Below, piece by piece: positions 11,671-22,390 of a DNA stretch of 64,000 nucleotides. A model generated the notes under the pieces. That model ran no database searches, was not told where the DNA came from, and was given only the letters and a program-made list of their open reading frames with translations. Positions within the stretch are counted from its first letter, which is position 1. Each line of letters begins with the position of its first letter. Position numbers and translations under genes: made by a program. Origin of the DNA: Gambelia wislizenii (taxonomy: Eukaryota; Chordata; Lepidosauria; Squamata; Crotaphytidae); the NCBI GenBank assembly GCA_030847615.1, contig JAUMIR010000004.1, positions 276,357,501 through 276,421,500 on the forward strand, read 5' to 3'.

Positions 11671-12080
11671 CAGTGATGGGCAACCTTTTGAGCTTGGTGT
11701 GTCAAACTTCGCCAAAAAACTGAGCATAACTCAGGTGGTGTGTCAGTTTGAGGGAAAACCATGTATGCATGCAGGATTCCCACTTTGGGGAGCGTGGGAG
11801 GGGGGAGGATAGTGAGACTGGGGCTTCAAAGTCCCAGTCGCCACTTTAGAGAGGGTGGGGGGGTGGAGGAAAGTGGCGACTGGGGCTTTGGAAGCCCTGA
11901 TCGCTACTTTAGGGAGGGTGGGGGTGCAGGAAAGTGGTGAGTGGGGCTTTGAAGCCCCGATTGCCACTTTAGGGAGGGTGGTGAGGTTGCGGGTGGGGGG
12001 AAGAGGCCTACGGCCGCGTGTCACCAGAAATGGCTACGAGTGTCAGCACTGACACGTGTGTCATAGGTTCACCATCACTG
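11671..12080. mobile_element. Non-autonomous hAT-type DNA transposon with 8-bp target duplication
   Basis: The terminal inverted repeats are CAGTGATGGGCAACCTTTTG on the left and its near-complement on the right (CAGTGATGGTGAACCTATGA when reversed). The flanking octamer CTGTAGAT is duplicated exactly at 11,663-11,670 and 12,081-12,088, the length typical of hAT transposition. There is no transposase. The interior is a GC- and G-rich tandem array of about three 75-bp units (11,780-11,985), each containing a version of CCACTTTAGGGAGGGTGGGG and GGGGCTTTGAAGCCC. Confidence 0.93.
11780..11985. repeat. Imperfect minisatellite inside the hAT-type element
   Basis: About three copies of a roughly 75-bp unit. 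Each holds a G-rich stretch followed by the small palindrome GGGGCTTTGAAGCCC or a variant (near 11,820, 11,884 and 11,944). Confidence 0.75.
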
Positions 12081-12290
12081 CTGTAGATGGTGCCATCAGG
12101 AGCAATTTGGTTTCTTGGATCATGGTCTGTGATTCCATGAGGGGCTTCTAGCAAGAGATGGTTTACACTTCACAGTTGATTGGGAAGGACATATTTGGTA
12201 GGAATCTTGTCAGTGAGGGAGATAGTAGTTCAGAAGATCAAACGGATCAAAGAAATAGCCAAATTAACTATGTGTAGCTGAGGCCCTGTG

Positions 12291-12579
12291 CATATATTTC
12301 CTTGCAAAGAGGGTAGCTATTCATAAGTTCATTATTTATAAGACTGATAAAGCTGTGGGGATATCAGTGCGGTAGTACAAATTAATCAATATCAGAAAGC
12401 AATGCTTTTCTCCTAGCAATAATAAGGTTTACATATTACAGAGGATGTTTTTCACCCTTCTTCTTAACAAGCCTGTCTTTTATTACCTAGGATGTCAGCC
12501 ACCCACTGGTCTATAGTTATGATGACTGTACTTACAAACTTATTTCTTAGCTACATATGAACTCGAGGTGGCCTTTCTC
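12291..12579. other. Unassigned stretch
   Basis: AT-rich sequence between the CR1 remnant and an old SINE. Nothing recognised. Confidence 0.4.
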
Positions 12580-12745
12580 ATGTTTCCTTTACGCCAACTC
12601 TGTGAGGCTGTCCCTACCCCTCATCTCTGCTAATCTAACAAAGTGATTGCCCCAAGATCACCCTGTCAGTCTCATGGCTCAGTTGCAATTTGAACCAGGA
12701 TACACCAAGTCCAATTACCACAACACCGTGCCTGTCTTAATGCTG
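12580..12745 (-). mobile_element. Old tRNA-derived SINE (MIR-like), minus strand
   Basis: On the minus strand it begins AGGCACGGTGTTGTGGTAAT, followed by a B-box-like GGTTCAAATTGC, then GACAGGGTGATCTTGGGGCA. The last part matches the 'tgaccttgggcaa' block shared by MIR and many tRNA-derived SINEs. It is divergent, so the exact family is uncertain. Confidence 0.55.
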
Positions 12746-13064
12746 AAATTGTCACTTGTTGCAATTGGTATGCATTTTTTTTCTGATTTTTGTGTCGTGG
12801 GCTCAGAGATAATCACAGTTTAACCACAATAAACCATAACTCCTTCCTAAGTTTAACTAAACAAACCTCTCATGGTTAACAGCTGCAAGTCACACACCCA
12901 AGCTTTCAAGCAAGGGTCCTGAGATGGGAGTGATTTATTAGTTATCTATATCTTACATTCCTATTTGTTCCTTATCTCCCAAGATACAATGTGAACTGGG
13001 GAAAAAGCAGCAACCTGCAGGGAGCTGCCTGGGAGCTGGACATGGCTTCCTACCCATGACTTAA
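12746..13064. other. Unassigned stretch
   Basis: No gene or clear repeat. It precedes a cluster of inverted-repeat elements. Confidence 0.35.
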
Positions 13065-13281
13065 GCTGCTTTTGCACTGCAGAAATAATCTAGTTGACAC
13101 CACTTTAATTACTATGGCTCCATCCAATGGAATCCTGGGATTTGTAGTTTGTTGTGGCACCAGAGCTCTCTGACAGAAAAGACTAAATATCTCATAAAAC
13201 TACAAATCATAAAATTCCATAGCATTGAGCATGGCAGTTAAAGCAGTGTCAAACTGGATTATTTCTGCAGTGCAGATGAAG
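13065..13281. mobile_element. Foldback element, GCACTGCAGAAATAAT ends (copy 1)
   Basis: The two halves are inverted copies. The left has TGCACTGCAGAAATAATC and CACCACTTTAATTACTATGG; the right has the complementary CATGGCAGTTAAAGCAGTG and GATTATTTCTGCAGTGCA. The middle has AGAGCTCTCTGACAGAAAAG. No coding capacity. Related copies are at 13,745-13,945 (more divergent) and 49,190-49,370. Confidence 0.8.
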
Positions 13282-13510
13282 TGTTAGATACCTTCTTAAA
13301 AATCCTGGATCCAGGTATAGTTGAAGCAGTGAAGGGTGTGGGAGTTTTGAGGCCAGAATGTTAAATCAATCTAAGAACGAATGCTTTCGTTTCGCCAAAG
13401 AGGAGTTTAGTCACCGCAAAGCAAAGAACTTGGTCCAGAATCTGAGGTCACTCTACTTCAGTCAGTATAGAAGGCTTCCTTTCCCATCTGGAATGTCATG
13501 AGTAGTCATG

Positions 13511-13697
13511 GGACTTTATCAGATGCAGCTTAGCCCATCAATAAAGAAGGGGCACTTTATTCACGCCCCTGCTACACCCCCAGAATGGCTGAGGATGCGG
13601 GTGTCTGATAATGTCTCCCTTTCTGTTCTCGTAGTGTTCTTCTGACATGGCTTGGGATGCGGTTTTGTGCCGCATTCCCCCATGTCTGATAAAGTCC
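13511..13697. mobile_element. 187-bp MITE, GGACTTTATCAGA ends, ATG target duplication
   Basis: The terminal inverted repeats are GGACTTTATCAGATGC and the near-complement GTCTGATAAAGTCC. The flanking triplet ATG is duplicated at 13,508-13,510 and 13,698-13,700. The interior has inverted GCGGNNT-type segments (GATGCGGGTGTCTG and GGATGCGGTTTTGTGC), but no coding. The ends match those of the 538-bp element at 33,318-33,855. Confidence 0.85.
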
Positions 13698-13744
13698 ATG
13701 GGCTCCTTCTTTACCCTTCTAATTGGCTGTTTTCACTGTTACTG

Positions 13745-13945
13745 TATCCACACTATATAGTCATAGTAATCTGATACTGCTTTAACTGTCATGGGTCCAT
13801 CTGTGCTAGAGAAGTTATATAGTCTATCCTCTGAACTACAGCACTAGAACTGACAAGCAGAGAATTCTGACTACCTCACAAAACGACAAATCCTAGAATT
13901 GTGTTGGACTGAACCATGACTGCTAACATGGTATTAAACTACAGA
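13745..13945. mobile_element. Divergent foldback element (copy 2 of the 13,065 family)
   Basis: The order of blocks is the same as at 13,065: TGCTTTAACTGTCATGG, a central segment, then AAAACGACAAATCCTAGAATT and CCATGACTGCTAACATGG. Terminal repeats are weak. Confidence 0.6.
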
Positions 13946-14078
13946 GACATTCTTCACTCTTAACAGATGTCTAGCAAGCCAAGATTTTCTTATTTTCACT
14001 TGTCTATGCCTTCACCTTCCTGTCTGTGACTTTCAAGTTCCCGTTCTTTTCCAACTCTCTCTTGCCTGTTGCTTGCCC

Positions 14079-14182
14079 ACTATAAGAACACAAGAGTCAT
14101 GGTAGATCAAATCAGAGGTCTTGCTAATCTAGATTCTGTTCCAATTGTGGCCAGCCAAATGCCTATAGGAAGAGGATTGCTG
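14079..14182 (+). repeat. Short interspersed repeat fragment
   Basis: The blocks AAGAACACAAGAGTCATGGT and GTGGCCAGCCAAATGCCTAT follow the pattern of a repeat widespread in reptile DNA ('aagaacataag...gtggccaaccaggtgcc'). No coding and no clear ends. Confidence 0.5.
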
Positions 14183-14207
14183 TATGCCCAAATACATGTA
14201 TGCATGC

Positions 14208-14580
14208 ATACCCCCAAACTGTCCCAGTCTGGCAGGGAAAGCCCTGATTAATCCTCTGTCATCCCACATTTTCAGCTGCCTTTAGAATGTCCCAGTTCCT
14301 CTCTCTTCTTCCATCTTTCTCCTTTTGTACTCAGCTTATTTCAGTTGCTGCAAATACAGATGAAAGCACAAAAGTAATGTGTTCAATTAATCCAGCAAGG
14401 TGGAAAAGAGAGGGGGGGTGGAATCTTGCCCTTCCTTGTGGACGCAGGCAAAAGTGAACTGATGCAGGCTCTCCTACTGTGTGTATTCTTCTTCATTAAT
14501 AATGTTTTGCCAATTTGACCACACTCTGATGTTGCTAGGCCACATCTGTCCCAGTTTTCATCTATGAAATGCTGGGGTGT
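14208..14580 (-). repeat. Unnamed interspersed repeat, minus-strand copy
   Basis: The reverse complement aligns along its length with 26,640-26,995. Shared blocks in order are CAGATGAAAACTGGGA, AGCAACATCAGAGTGTG, TTATTAATGA, ACAGCTGAAAA and GACAGAGGATTAAT. It has no coding frame and no inverted termini that I can find. I do not know its family. Confidence 0.75.
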
Positions 14581-14801
14581 ATGTGCATAAACACATGTGG
14601 GCTGGATCCAAGTTGTGATTAATGTAGCTGGTCTGGAAGAAGCGGGGTTCCCCACCCCTCTCAGTGGTGAACTGGGCCTAAAAATATTGGTTGCCAGAAG
14701 ACAAAGGGGGCCCACCCACAACTATAAGGCTATCATTTAATTTTTATAAGAAAAAAATATTTCCCCCCCCCAAAAAAAATACATGTTGGGACAAGGGCAA
14801 A
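14581..14801. other. Unassigned stretch
   Basis: Nothing recognised apart from short homopolymer runs (C8 and A8 near 14,763-14,779). Confidence 0.35.
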
Positions 14802-14831
14802 GGCTGGCTGGCTGGCTGGCTGGCTGGCTGG
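14802..14831. repeat. (GGCT)n microsatellite
   Basis: About seven tandem GGCT units. Confidence 0.95.
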
Positions 14832-14935
14832 GACAGCAATTGGCATTCAATCTGTTCCAGCCATAAACTGCAGGAGAAAAGTCTTCCCTTCCTCTCCATT
14901 GCCTCTGAGGGAAAGTTCAGTGAATGGGGTAGTTG

Positions 14936-14975
<40 letters not shown>
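14936..14975. repeat. (GTT)n microsatellite
   Basis: About thirteen tandem TTG units without interruption. Confidence 0.97.
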
Positions 14976-15101
14976 CCAAATCCCAAGTTAAGTCTTGGGG
15001 GTCCACAGCAACAAAAGACATCCAAAGAGGGGGTCCCTAGTAAAGATAAGGTTAAGAGCTACTGTTGCAAATATATAAACATGACACAAATGTATCTGTA
15101 T

Positions 15102-15104
<3 letters not shown>

Positions 15105-15145
<41 letters not shown>

Positions 15146-15152
15146 ACACACA
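15105..15152. repeat. (CT)n microsatellite with short CA tail
   Basis: A CT run with one interruption, then CACACACAC. Confidence 0.97.
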
Positions 15153-17316
15153 CTATAAAGCTGTAAGGAAGGAAAGAAGATATATACTGTTAAAAGTTAT
15201 GAATACACACATACGCACACACATACAATGCTATACATACTACGAAACCATAAACAGGGTGGGGGGAACAGGAGTTCCAATATACCAAGGTAGGCTTAAA
15301 TATACAGCTAATCCCACTGTTCAACAGAGTAGCCGGGTCAGTTGAACTACTGAGCTGACAATATAGGACAAAACGGCAACTGCTCAGCCCAACACAAAAT
15401 GGCGAACATTTGAAACCCACAAAGATGAGCTGGAGAAAACCCACCCACCAACAAACAAGCAAACAAACTGTGAGACTCCTAACAAATCACACTCATAGAT
15501 AAAGAAAAACAAAATGCCGGCCACAACAGAAAGGGGGGGGGGGTAAGTAAAGAACAGTGAAGGGGAGGGGGCAGGAGAAAAACAGTGCAAAAGTAGACAT
15601 TGTGTTATTGCATAAATATATAATTCAGGGTACATATTTCATATAATAACAGCAGTCAAATACTTTGCTTTACAAACAAACCTATGTCCTCATCTGCTTA
15701 CTCTTTACAACTCAATCTCTGACTGTAAATTAACAACAAATTCCCCTCCTCACAAGCAAACTCAACCACAGCACTATGCTAACCAAAATTAGTGGCTGTC
15801 ATACAGAAAAAAAGGAGAAGACTAAAGAACAGTGAAGGTGGGGGGGAAAGCAAGATGTTAAATTAGACCACAAACTTCTCAATTCAAGCAAAGAAACCAA
15901 AGCCACCATGTTAAAAAGGCACTGGAGAGGAGGGGGGGTGTAGCCAGCTGAATAATAAAGCCTGCATAAAACAAACATAATGCACCCACTTATGAATGAA
16001 TCCAGGGAGGTAGCAAACTAGTAACACTACATGCAATGTGAGGAGGATGAAGCAAAGAGGTTGATTCTTTCGAAGCCAGCCAAGTGTTGGCTTGTTCAAA
16101 TTCTCGGCAGCCACCCCTTCTCACCCACCACTGGAGCACAAGTAGGGTCTCCTGCGTAGGACAGCCAGGCAGGTGTTCCGAGTTTGCACTGATGCCTCTT
16201 TTTTAAAAATTCTGATTGGTCACTATGCTGCTCAGAGGAGGAGGAGGATGGGGAAGAAGCCCCCTCCCTCTTCAAGTGGTTAGCAAAGGAAAGTTTGCAG
16301 CCCCTGAGGCTGTTTATGGGGGCCCAGTTCATCAGGGGCCCACTTGCCATCTGGCAAGCAGACATCTGGCCAGTTTGCCTCTGACCCTTCTTTCTTACAT
16401 CCCCTGCAGTGGCCATTGAAAATGTTACAAATAGTGTCAGGACACTGATCAATGGACTGAGCTGTGTGTGAATAAAGAGGGGATCCTCCAAAATCAGGCA
16501 CAGTGACCTTTTGTGAGCAAGTCCTGGATCCAAAACCTATTGAATTCTAATGAGATATTTTAGCATTATCACTTCTAAATCATCACTGGTAAATGGCTTA
16601 CATGATGAGCATTAGCATTCTTGTGTTAAAGCTAACATGATTTCTGTGTATTTTTTTAAAATATGGGTAATACTTTAAATCTGACAAATCTAAAATACCT
16701 GAGGATCAGATTTTTATTTTATTTTGCCTAGCAGTGAAAGATACTACCCTTAATGGCTGGTGAGTTTCTTGGGAGAGAATTGAAGAGCCACCACTGAAAA
16801 AGCCCTGCCTCTGACATTTGTGGCATCTAGAGATGGGCTCTTCAAGGGAGATCATAATGTACACAGTTGGTCTCATGGTTTTCAGCTGACAAATGATACT
16901 CAGTTACCTGGGCATAAGTCCTATTGAGTTCAGTGGGGTTTATTTCTAAGTGCATGTGCATAACTGGCACTGTCCATCTTAAGTACCAATTTATTTTTTC
17001 AGCCTCTCTGTGTGTATGTGTGATGGAACTGAGTCCCCACTTGCCCAAGGAACCACTGTTCATCTTTTAAGCAGATGTGGCTATTTTTAATATGCTGTGT
17101 CCTAAAAGCCCATAGAGCCTTGGAACCTTGAAGATCCACAGAACCTTGTTAGCCAGCCTGGTTGGTTATTTGGGGAATGCATTCTATGTGCATTATAAGC
17201 TAAAACTTCTTGTATCAGGTACTGAGCTATTGAAATAAAATTGTGAATGTTCATAAAACTCAAGTTAATGTTAATATTGTTTGTTTATTTTTTCCTTTGG
17301 TATTTGAACAATGTTT
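15153..17316. other. Unassigned non-coding region
   Basis: Contains G-rich runs (15,533-15,542 and 15,839-15,845), a short reptile-type repeat fragment at 16,905-16,965 and several short open frames. One minus-strand frame at 16,096-16,533 (145 codons) overlaps an opposing frame and has no recognisable domain. No gene can be supported. Confidence 0.35.
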
Positions 17317-17319
17317 TTA

Positions 17320-18094
17320 GGGCCTGTCTAAATGGCAAAAATAATACGAACAGCGTGAGAATGAACGGTGATCCGTTCACATGGCCATTTGCACAGATAT
17401 GTACCATTCAGAAGATGGGTGGCAAAACTCACCCTAAAGTCTGTTTGCTGGGGCTTCATACAGATTATTTTTAAAAATTGTACGACGTGCGAATGAGCGA
17501 TTGTTTGACCACTCACATTCACACAGATACAAACAGGGAGGGGAATTTGATTGTCTGGATGAGCACAGGGGTCAGGGCTAGCAAGGAGGGGAATCCGCAG
17601 TGGCTGTCATGTTGGATTTCCAGTTATACGAGCTGATCAAATGGCGATTTTCACTCTGCCTCCCCCCCCGAGACCCGCTGCCAAGGAAGGGAGGGGGTGC
17701 CGTTGTGTGTCTGCCCACACAGGACTGTGGGTGGAGGGTGGTCGGTCGGTGCTTGATCTTCCCTTCCCACTCCACTCCACCCCACCTCACCCTCCCTGGG
17801 GACTCCCGGCTCTGGGCCTGGCTTTGGCCATATGCCTCACCTGGGCAGGTCAGTCATTCAGCCATGGACCCTCTTGGCCAGAGGGGGGGGGTGCTCTTCA
17901 GTCTGTCCGGTCAGAAGTTAAATATAGGCGGCGGCCATATCATGAGTAAATCACTCACCAGTTGGGCTAGGGGGTCATGTGGAGTTTAGGGGGGAATTTT
18001 AAGCTGTATAGGCTGTTCACATTCTTGCAAATGCCTGCCTGTTTGTGTCTGTTTGTGTCTGTATGTATTATTTCTTCCTCGTATAGACAGGACC
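17320..18094. mobile_element. 775-bp non-autonomous element, GGGCCTGTCTA ends, TTA target duplication
   Basis: The left end GGGCCTGTCTA and right end TAGACAGGACC are inverted with one mismatch. TTA flanks both sides (17,317-17,319 and 18,095-18,097), the 3-bp TWA-type duplication of PIF/Harbinger elements. The interior includes two inverted CGTTCAC and ATTCACACAGATA-type segments and a GC-rich middle (17,640-17,900). The open frames there (17,600-17,989 and 17,641-17,949, plus strand) are low-complexity and not convincing. A relative with GGGCCCATCTA ends is at 56,032-56,627. Confidence 0.88.
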
Positions 18095-18097
18095 TTA

Positions 18098-19077
18098 GAA
18101 ACAATTACCCATATTCTTGTTGACTAATACTATTGTGACACAAGAGGCCAATCAGTTGACTTCTGGAAGAGACAGTGTCCTGCTAAAGTTTGCATCTGGG
18201 TAGTAATGGGCTTGCCGGATGGCACCTAATTCACAAGCATAAAATATTCAGCTTCTAATTGTAATTTTGAACTGTTGAAAGTTTTCTGTCTTAAAACCAA
18301 ACTTGAAATAACAACCAAAACCAATTGCAAACTGCTAAATAAGTATAAGATATATATATTTAAGTTGGGTGAGTTATATCCCACCCAAAGTCTGGGAAAT
18401 TCCAAAAGATGCAGCCCAAAAAGTTTTTTTTCCAAACTTGCCCCCAGTGAGCTCAAAGCTGTGTAGTAGCCCTTTTCCTCACTCTTTACTCTTTATCATA
18501 TGTATCACATACAGAGCAGATAAATAGCTGAGTGTTCATTTGAAATGATTTATCCTCCTCCATTTTAAGGGGGGGGGAATGAGCAAATTTCTCAGAGATA
18601 AATTTGAATTATTTTACTTACTCAAAGAAAGGTAACATTAACTAAGATTTTGCTTGTAAGAGTAAATCCACTTAGGACCTTCATGTTTTGTTTGGCTTGG
18701 GGTTTTTGGGGAGGGGGGTGGGCAAAGACTCCAGTTAACCAGCAGATGGCAGTAGAGTTTGAAACTATGGTAGCATCAGCCACAATTTTGTTTGCTGCCT
18801 TTAGTTAAGCTGTTTGGATGCAGAAGCATGTAATAGCTGTAGAACGAGGAAGAAAGCAATAAATATGTGAGATACCCACCCCACTTTTGAACATAATTCT
18901 GATTTATCATGTTAAAATAAGACATTGTTGTATGCTTTGTTAGTCACATGCTGTACTTAAGGAGTAAACAACAATAACCCTTAATCTGCAATTTTAAAAT
19001 TTTTATTTTATTTTTACTTAATTTTTACTGATAGCCAGATAGATGTCTTTACATGTATGCAGAATATCTGGCTCTAT
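18098..19077. other. Unassigned non-coding region
   Basis: AT-rich. A CTCF-like word (CCAGCAGATGGCAGTA) lies at 18,739-18,754, which may be chance. Nothing else is recognised. Confidence 0.35.
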
Positions 19078-19195
19078 ACATTTTATTGGACTGCAACTCT
19101 CATCTTTCCTAGCCTGGATAGCCAGTGGTGAAAAATGATAGGAGTTGCAGTCTAACTGCATCTGGAAGGCCCTACATTCCCTCCAAAAGGAACAC
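19078..19195. repeat. Inverted interspersed repeat (TTGGACTGCAACTC family)
   Basis: The left block TATTGGACTGCAACTCTCAT and the right block GGAGTTGCAGTCTAACTGCA are inverted copies around a short middle. This pattern is common in reptile and bird DNA. Related pieces are at 26,515-26,535 and 38,728-38,805. Confidence 0.7.
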
Positions 19196-19544
19196 CTCAG
19201 GAGGAAACAAAACAAAAACCACCCTGCGACCCTTGTTCCTTTTCCCACAGTAAGTGGAAATTAGCCAATCCATCCCCTCCTTGATAATTTTGGGCAAAAA
19301 GACAATGCAACTTTGTTGCTCTGTATCAGGATTTTCTTTTACTATAGGGAGCAATTAATATTAAGCCAGCTAGCTGTGAAAGGCTAAGCTTCTCAAATTG
19401 AATCAGCTGTTACTTTGGAATGTGTATGAGAGGCCATTCACACCAGGAACCATCCTGCTGTAGTGAGGTGTGTTTTTGCCTGAGGCCTGGCAAAAGCACA
19501 TGTGCTTGGGTGCTTCAGTTGTTTCTCACAGTTCTTTCATCATA
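19196..19544. other. Unassigned stretch
   Basis: No repeat or gene recognised. Confidence 0.35.
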
Positions 19545-19638
19545 AAGGTCTATCCCTGTATCCACAGATTTGGTATCTACAGTTTCACTTATCCACATTT
19601 AAAAAATGTCTTTTAGGCACTTCTAGGTCCTCCAATGT
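19545..19638 (+). repeat. Fragment of a DNA-transposon-like repeat
   Basis: The blocks TATCCCTGTATCCACAGATT and TTTCACTTATCCACA resemble the 'tatccgcggattt' termini of pogo/Tigger-type elements. The following TTCTAGGTCCTCCA is shared with the palindromic block at 4,005-4,195. It abuts the DIRS terminal repeat. Confidence 0.5.
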
Positions 19639-19965
19639 AATCCTCTGGGTGGTGAGAGGAGGAATCCAACAACAATCCTTACTCTTGGGTTATGCCCCTC
19701 CACCACCCAGAGTGAGGCAGGAGAATTCAAATGATCACATGGCCTCTGTGGCCGTTGGTTCCTCCCCTTTCCTGTCTTTTGTCTGATCAGTTATTTGCAA
19801 GCCGAACCTTAAGATGTCCTCGTATATACCACAGTTGGGTGGGGTGGATTCCTCCTCTCTACCACCACCAGAATGCATAGTCATGGTAAGTAACCAATGT
19901 GGCATTCTCTGGGTGGTGAGAGGAGGAATCCAGCAACAATCCTTACTCTTGGGACATACCCAAGC
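19639..19965. repeat. DIRS terminal repeats in alternating orientation
   Basis: Three copies of a roughly 40-60-bp block: plus at 19,639-19,700 (with AATCCTTACTCTTGGG), minus at 19,840-19,875, plus at 19,898-19,962. A fourth related match is the inverted pair CCAGAGTGAGGCAGGAGA at about 19,697 and TCTCCTGCCTCACCCAGAG at about 20,385. Confidence 0.75.
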
Positions 19966-20006
19966 CCATCGACAAATACGGGGTGGGATGACTGCACAGA
20001 ACAGAT

Positions 20007-20361
20007 CTAGGTTCGGATAACCTCCTGGAGGACCTTTCTGCCAAAGGTGGCTTCCGAGGCCCTGAACTTGTCAATCTTGTAGTGACGGACAAAGGTGGAT
20101 GGCCTGCTCCCTGTCACCATCTTACAGATCTCCCAAATGGGCACATTGGAAGAAAACACTGCCGAGGTTGCCGCAGATCTAGTGGAATGCACTGTTACAT
20201 CCGATGGACGTGGAATCTGTGCCTCGTCATATGCTGTTAGAATGCAAGATTTTATCCAAGACGCAATTGTCCGCTGGGATGCTCTCATACTCTTCGATGC
20301 CGGGCTAAAGGCTACAAACAGTGAATCGCATCTTCTGAAGTCCCTTGTCCATTTGATATAA
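20007..20361 (-). pseudogene. DIRS tyrosine recombinase, C-terminal part
   Basis: Tyrosine recombinases cut and rejoin DNA through a Tyr nucleophile, assisted by an R-H-x-x-R set. The minus-strand frame shows HSTRSAATSAVF (the H-x-x-R motif), a helix ICKMVTGSRPSTF, and RHYKIDKF, where Tyr is the likely nucleophile. The frame runs from 20,361 to the stop at about 20,007 (ending KVLQEVIRT), with no internal stop in this part. The N-terminal half, including the first catalytic Arg, is missing. The orientation is opposite to the gag remnant next door. Confidence 0.85.
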
Positions 20362-20586
20362 ATTCCTTTGTTTGATCAGTTGTTTCTCCTGCCTCACCCA
20401 GAGTGGAGCTCTTTTGGTTCCTCCTTGGCAATATTTTACTCCTAATTTCTTCCTTCTACCTTTCCTCTTCCTTTCTCTTCTTTTCTTCCTCAGTGTTTTT
20501 CTCTCTCTTCATTTTTTTTTAAAAAAATCCCCCTCTTCCCCTTCCTTCTCCTTGCTTCTCTGGATTTCATCCTTTCCCTCCTTCCA

Positions 20587-22390
20587 AATGCCTTCGGTGG
20601 CACAGAAAAGCAAGGAGAAGGAAGCAAGCAGCCCCAACTGGTCCAGGGGCTATCAGACAGGGTCTCCCAGCTGCTGTCCATCAGCCAGCAGGTGAGCGGC
20701 GAGATCTGGGATGGCACAATGCCCACACCACAGAGCCTTACTCCACAGGCGATTGGGGCGCAGTCGAGCATCAGAGCAGATCAGATCCTTCAGCTGCGGA
20801 GCTCAGCTTGGCAGGTGGAGGATGAAGGGCGGACCACTGCCCCCATTTCCCTGCTCACTGGAGAGCCATCGTAGGATCCCAGGAATGGGGAAGTACCCAC
20901 GTTGCGGTTGGAGGGAGATGGGGGAGGCTCCAGGGCGGCCCAGGAGGACTGGGAAGATCTTGGGGAGCCCTGGGGCCAGTCAGGAGAGGACGAGAGGGAG
21001 GTTGTGTCCTCTGAGGAAGAGGGAACCTCAGCTCTCACCCACCAGGTCCTCCTGTCCGCGCACGAGTCTAGCAGCAATGGTGGCAGCCATCTTGGATTGA
21101 TGTGATCCACCCATTCCAGGGGCCAGGTCCCTCAAAAGCTAGACCCTATGGGGGGTCGACGAGGCTCACTATGCGGCGGTGGAACAGCGCGCTGCACGCG
21201 CAGCCAGGCAGGCCTTCACAGAGGCCTTCGTGGCTTCAATGGGGTGGCTTCAATGGGGAAGGGGCCAGCACCAAGTGCAGTTTGATCATCTGGGGGAGGG
21301 GGACAGACCCACCAAGGACAGAAGGAAGGCATATCAAAAGACATGTAGGGTGCGTAAGCTGCCACAGACATCCAAGGACATCAGCTCCCTGTTAATGGAG
21401 GCCATGAGGCTCCTGGGGGAGTGGGAATCCAAGGAATCCCAAGAGAGGGAACTCACCAGACCGGGGACTAGCAGGAAGAGCCACAGGTGCCGGACAAAGC
21501 ACAAGATGTGCCTGTCCCCTCATTCATCAGCTGAGTCGGAAGGATTCTCAGCTGATGAGTGGGCATTACCCGACCATGTGGACCCACTTCCAGAGCCAGA
21601 TGAGGAGCTTTTTGACAGGGACGAAGGAGAGTGGTCAGATTCAGAGGCCCTTGTAAGGGGGCCTTCTGAAAGGCTTTTCAATCTGGAGGATTTCCTCCCT
21701 TTCTTGGCCAAGGCTTCGTCAATCTTGGAGTTCACGAGACAGAAGCACCAAGCAGCTCAGGAGGCCATTGAGTTTAGTGACTGGGTGCAGTCGGTGCTGG
21801 GCACACCCAAGAATTCTGGATGGGAAGTTCCCTTTCCCTCAATTTTCACTGGGGCAATTGAGGGAGAATGGGAAAATCCCCTCCAGGGAAGAAAGGGCAC
21901 ACTTCTGACACAAAAGATTTATGCACCAGTCAAGGGTGTCCTAGACAAGCTCAAGGTCCCCGCAATCGACTCACCGGTGGCTGCTGTTGTTCCAGGGGCC
22001 CTTGCACCTCGAGAAAGTGAAGGGTTCCTTAAGGATGCAGAGGAGAAGAGAATGGAAGGGGCCCTCAAGAAGTCACATGAAGCAATTCGGGCTTCAACCT
22101 CTGGTTCCTTGTTTGCTAGAGTGTTTTTGTTGTGGTTGGAAGATGCTCTTCAGGACAGATCCTTGGACAGGCTGTCGCTGCAGCGTTCCTTGGCAAGGGT
22201 TTACGTTGCCATGCAATTCATAGCAGATGCCACCCTGGACACGGTGGTCTTCGCATCAAGGGCCATGGTGACAGCAACAGTTGCCAGGCGGTCGATTTGG
22301 CTTTGTCATTGGGAAGCAGACACGCAGTCTAGGGTGAACCTGGCCAGAAAGCCCTTTGGGGGGATGTCTCTTTGGGGAAGAAGCCCTTAA
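20587..22390 (+). pseudogene. DIRS gag-like ORF, frameshifted
   Basis: The start (20,587) encodes MPSVAQKSKEKEASSPNW, followed by frame changes near 20,690-20,870 and 21,100. The longest intact piece is 21,179-22,390 (403 codons). It has an acidic Ser/Glu-rich centre, then a segment (about 21,660-22,340) of helices such as NLEDFLPFLAKASSILEF and LDRLSLQRSLARVYVAM, as in DIRS gag-like proteins. A further frame continues past 22,385 to a stop at 22,508. DIRS gag has few diagnostic motifs, so the call depends mainly on the neighbouring recombinase. The 403-codon frame is the longest in the window and suggests a fairly recent insertion. Confidence 0.7.

Larger units (their letters stand above)
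11230..12290 (+). pseudogene. CR1-type LINE ORF1 (GDSL/SGNH esterase) remnant, split by a hAT-type insertion
   Basis: Some CR1-group LINEs encode an ORF1 with an SGNH-hydrolase (esterase) domain. Three blocks appear here in order. Near 11,352-11,393 is CMLIVDDSLLGMRDA, matching the GDSL block with Gly changed to Asp. Near 11,500-11,535 is ISMGTNDTARNSLQHIGGDY, matching the GTND block. After the insertion, near 12,113-12,172, come LDHG in one frame and DGLHFT (12,159-12,176 region), matching the C-terminal D-x-x-H block. They lie in different frames with stops between, so the gene is dead. The 410-bp hAT-type element at 11,671-12,080 interrupts it. Confidence 0.7.

Noticed and set aside
14691..15158. 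155-codon frame with Val and Ser/Leu runs
   Set aside because: Made of translated microsatellites (GTT, GGCT, CT repeats).
20490..21110. Minus-strand open frames opposite DIRS gag
   Set aside because: They are mirror frames of the GC-rich gag region; the plus strand carries the element gene.
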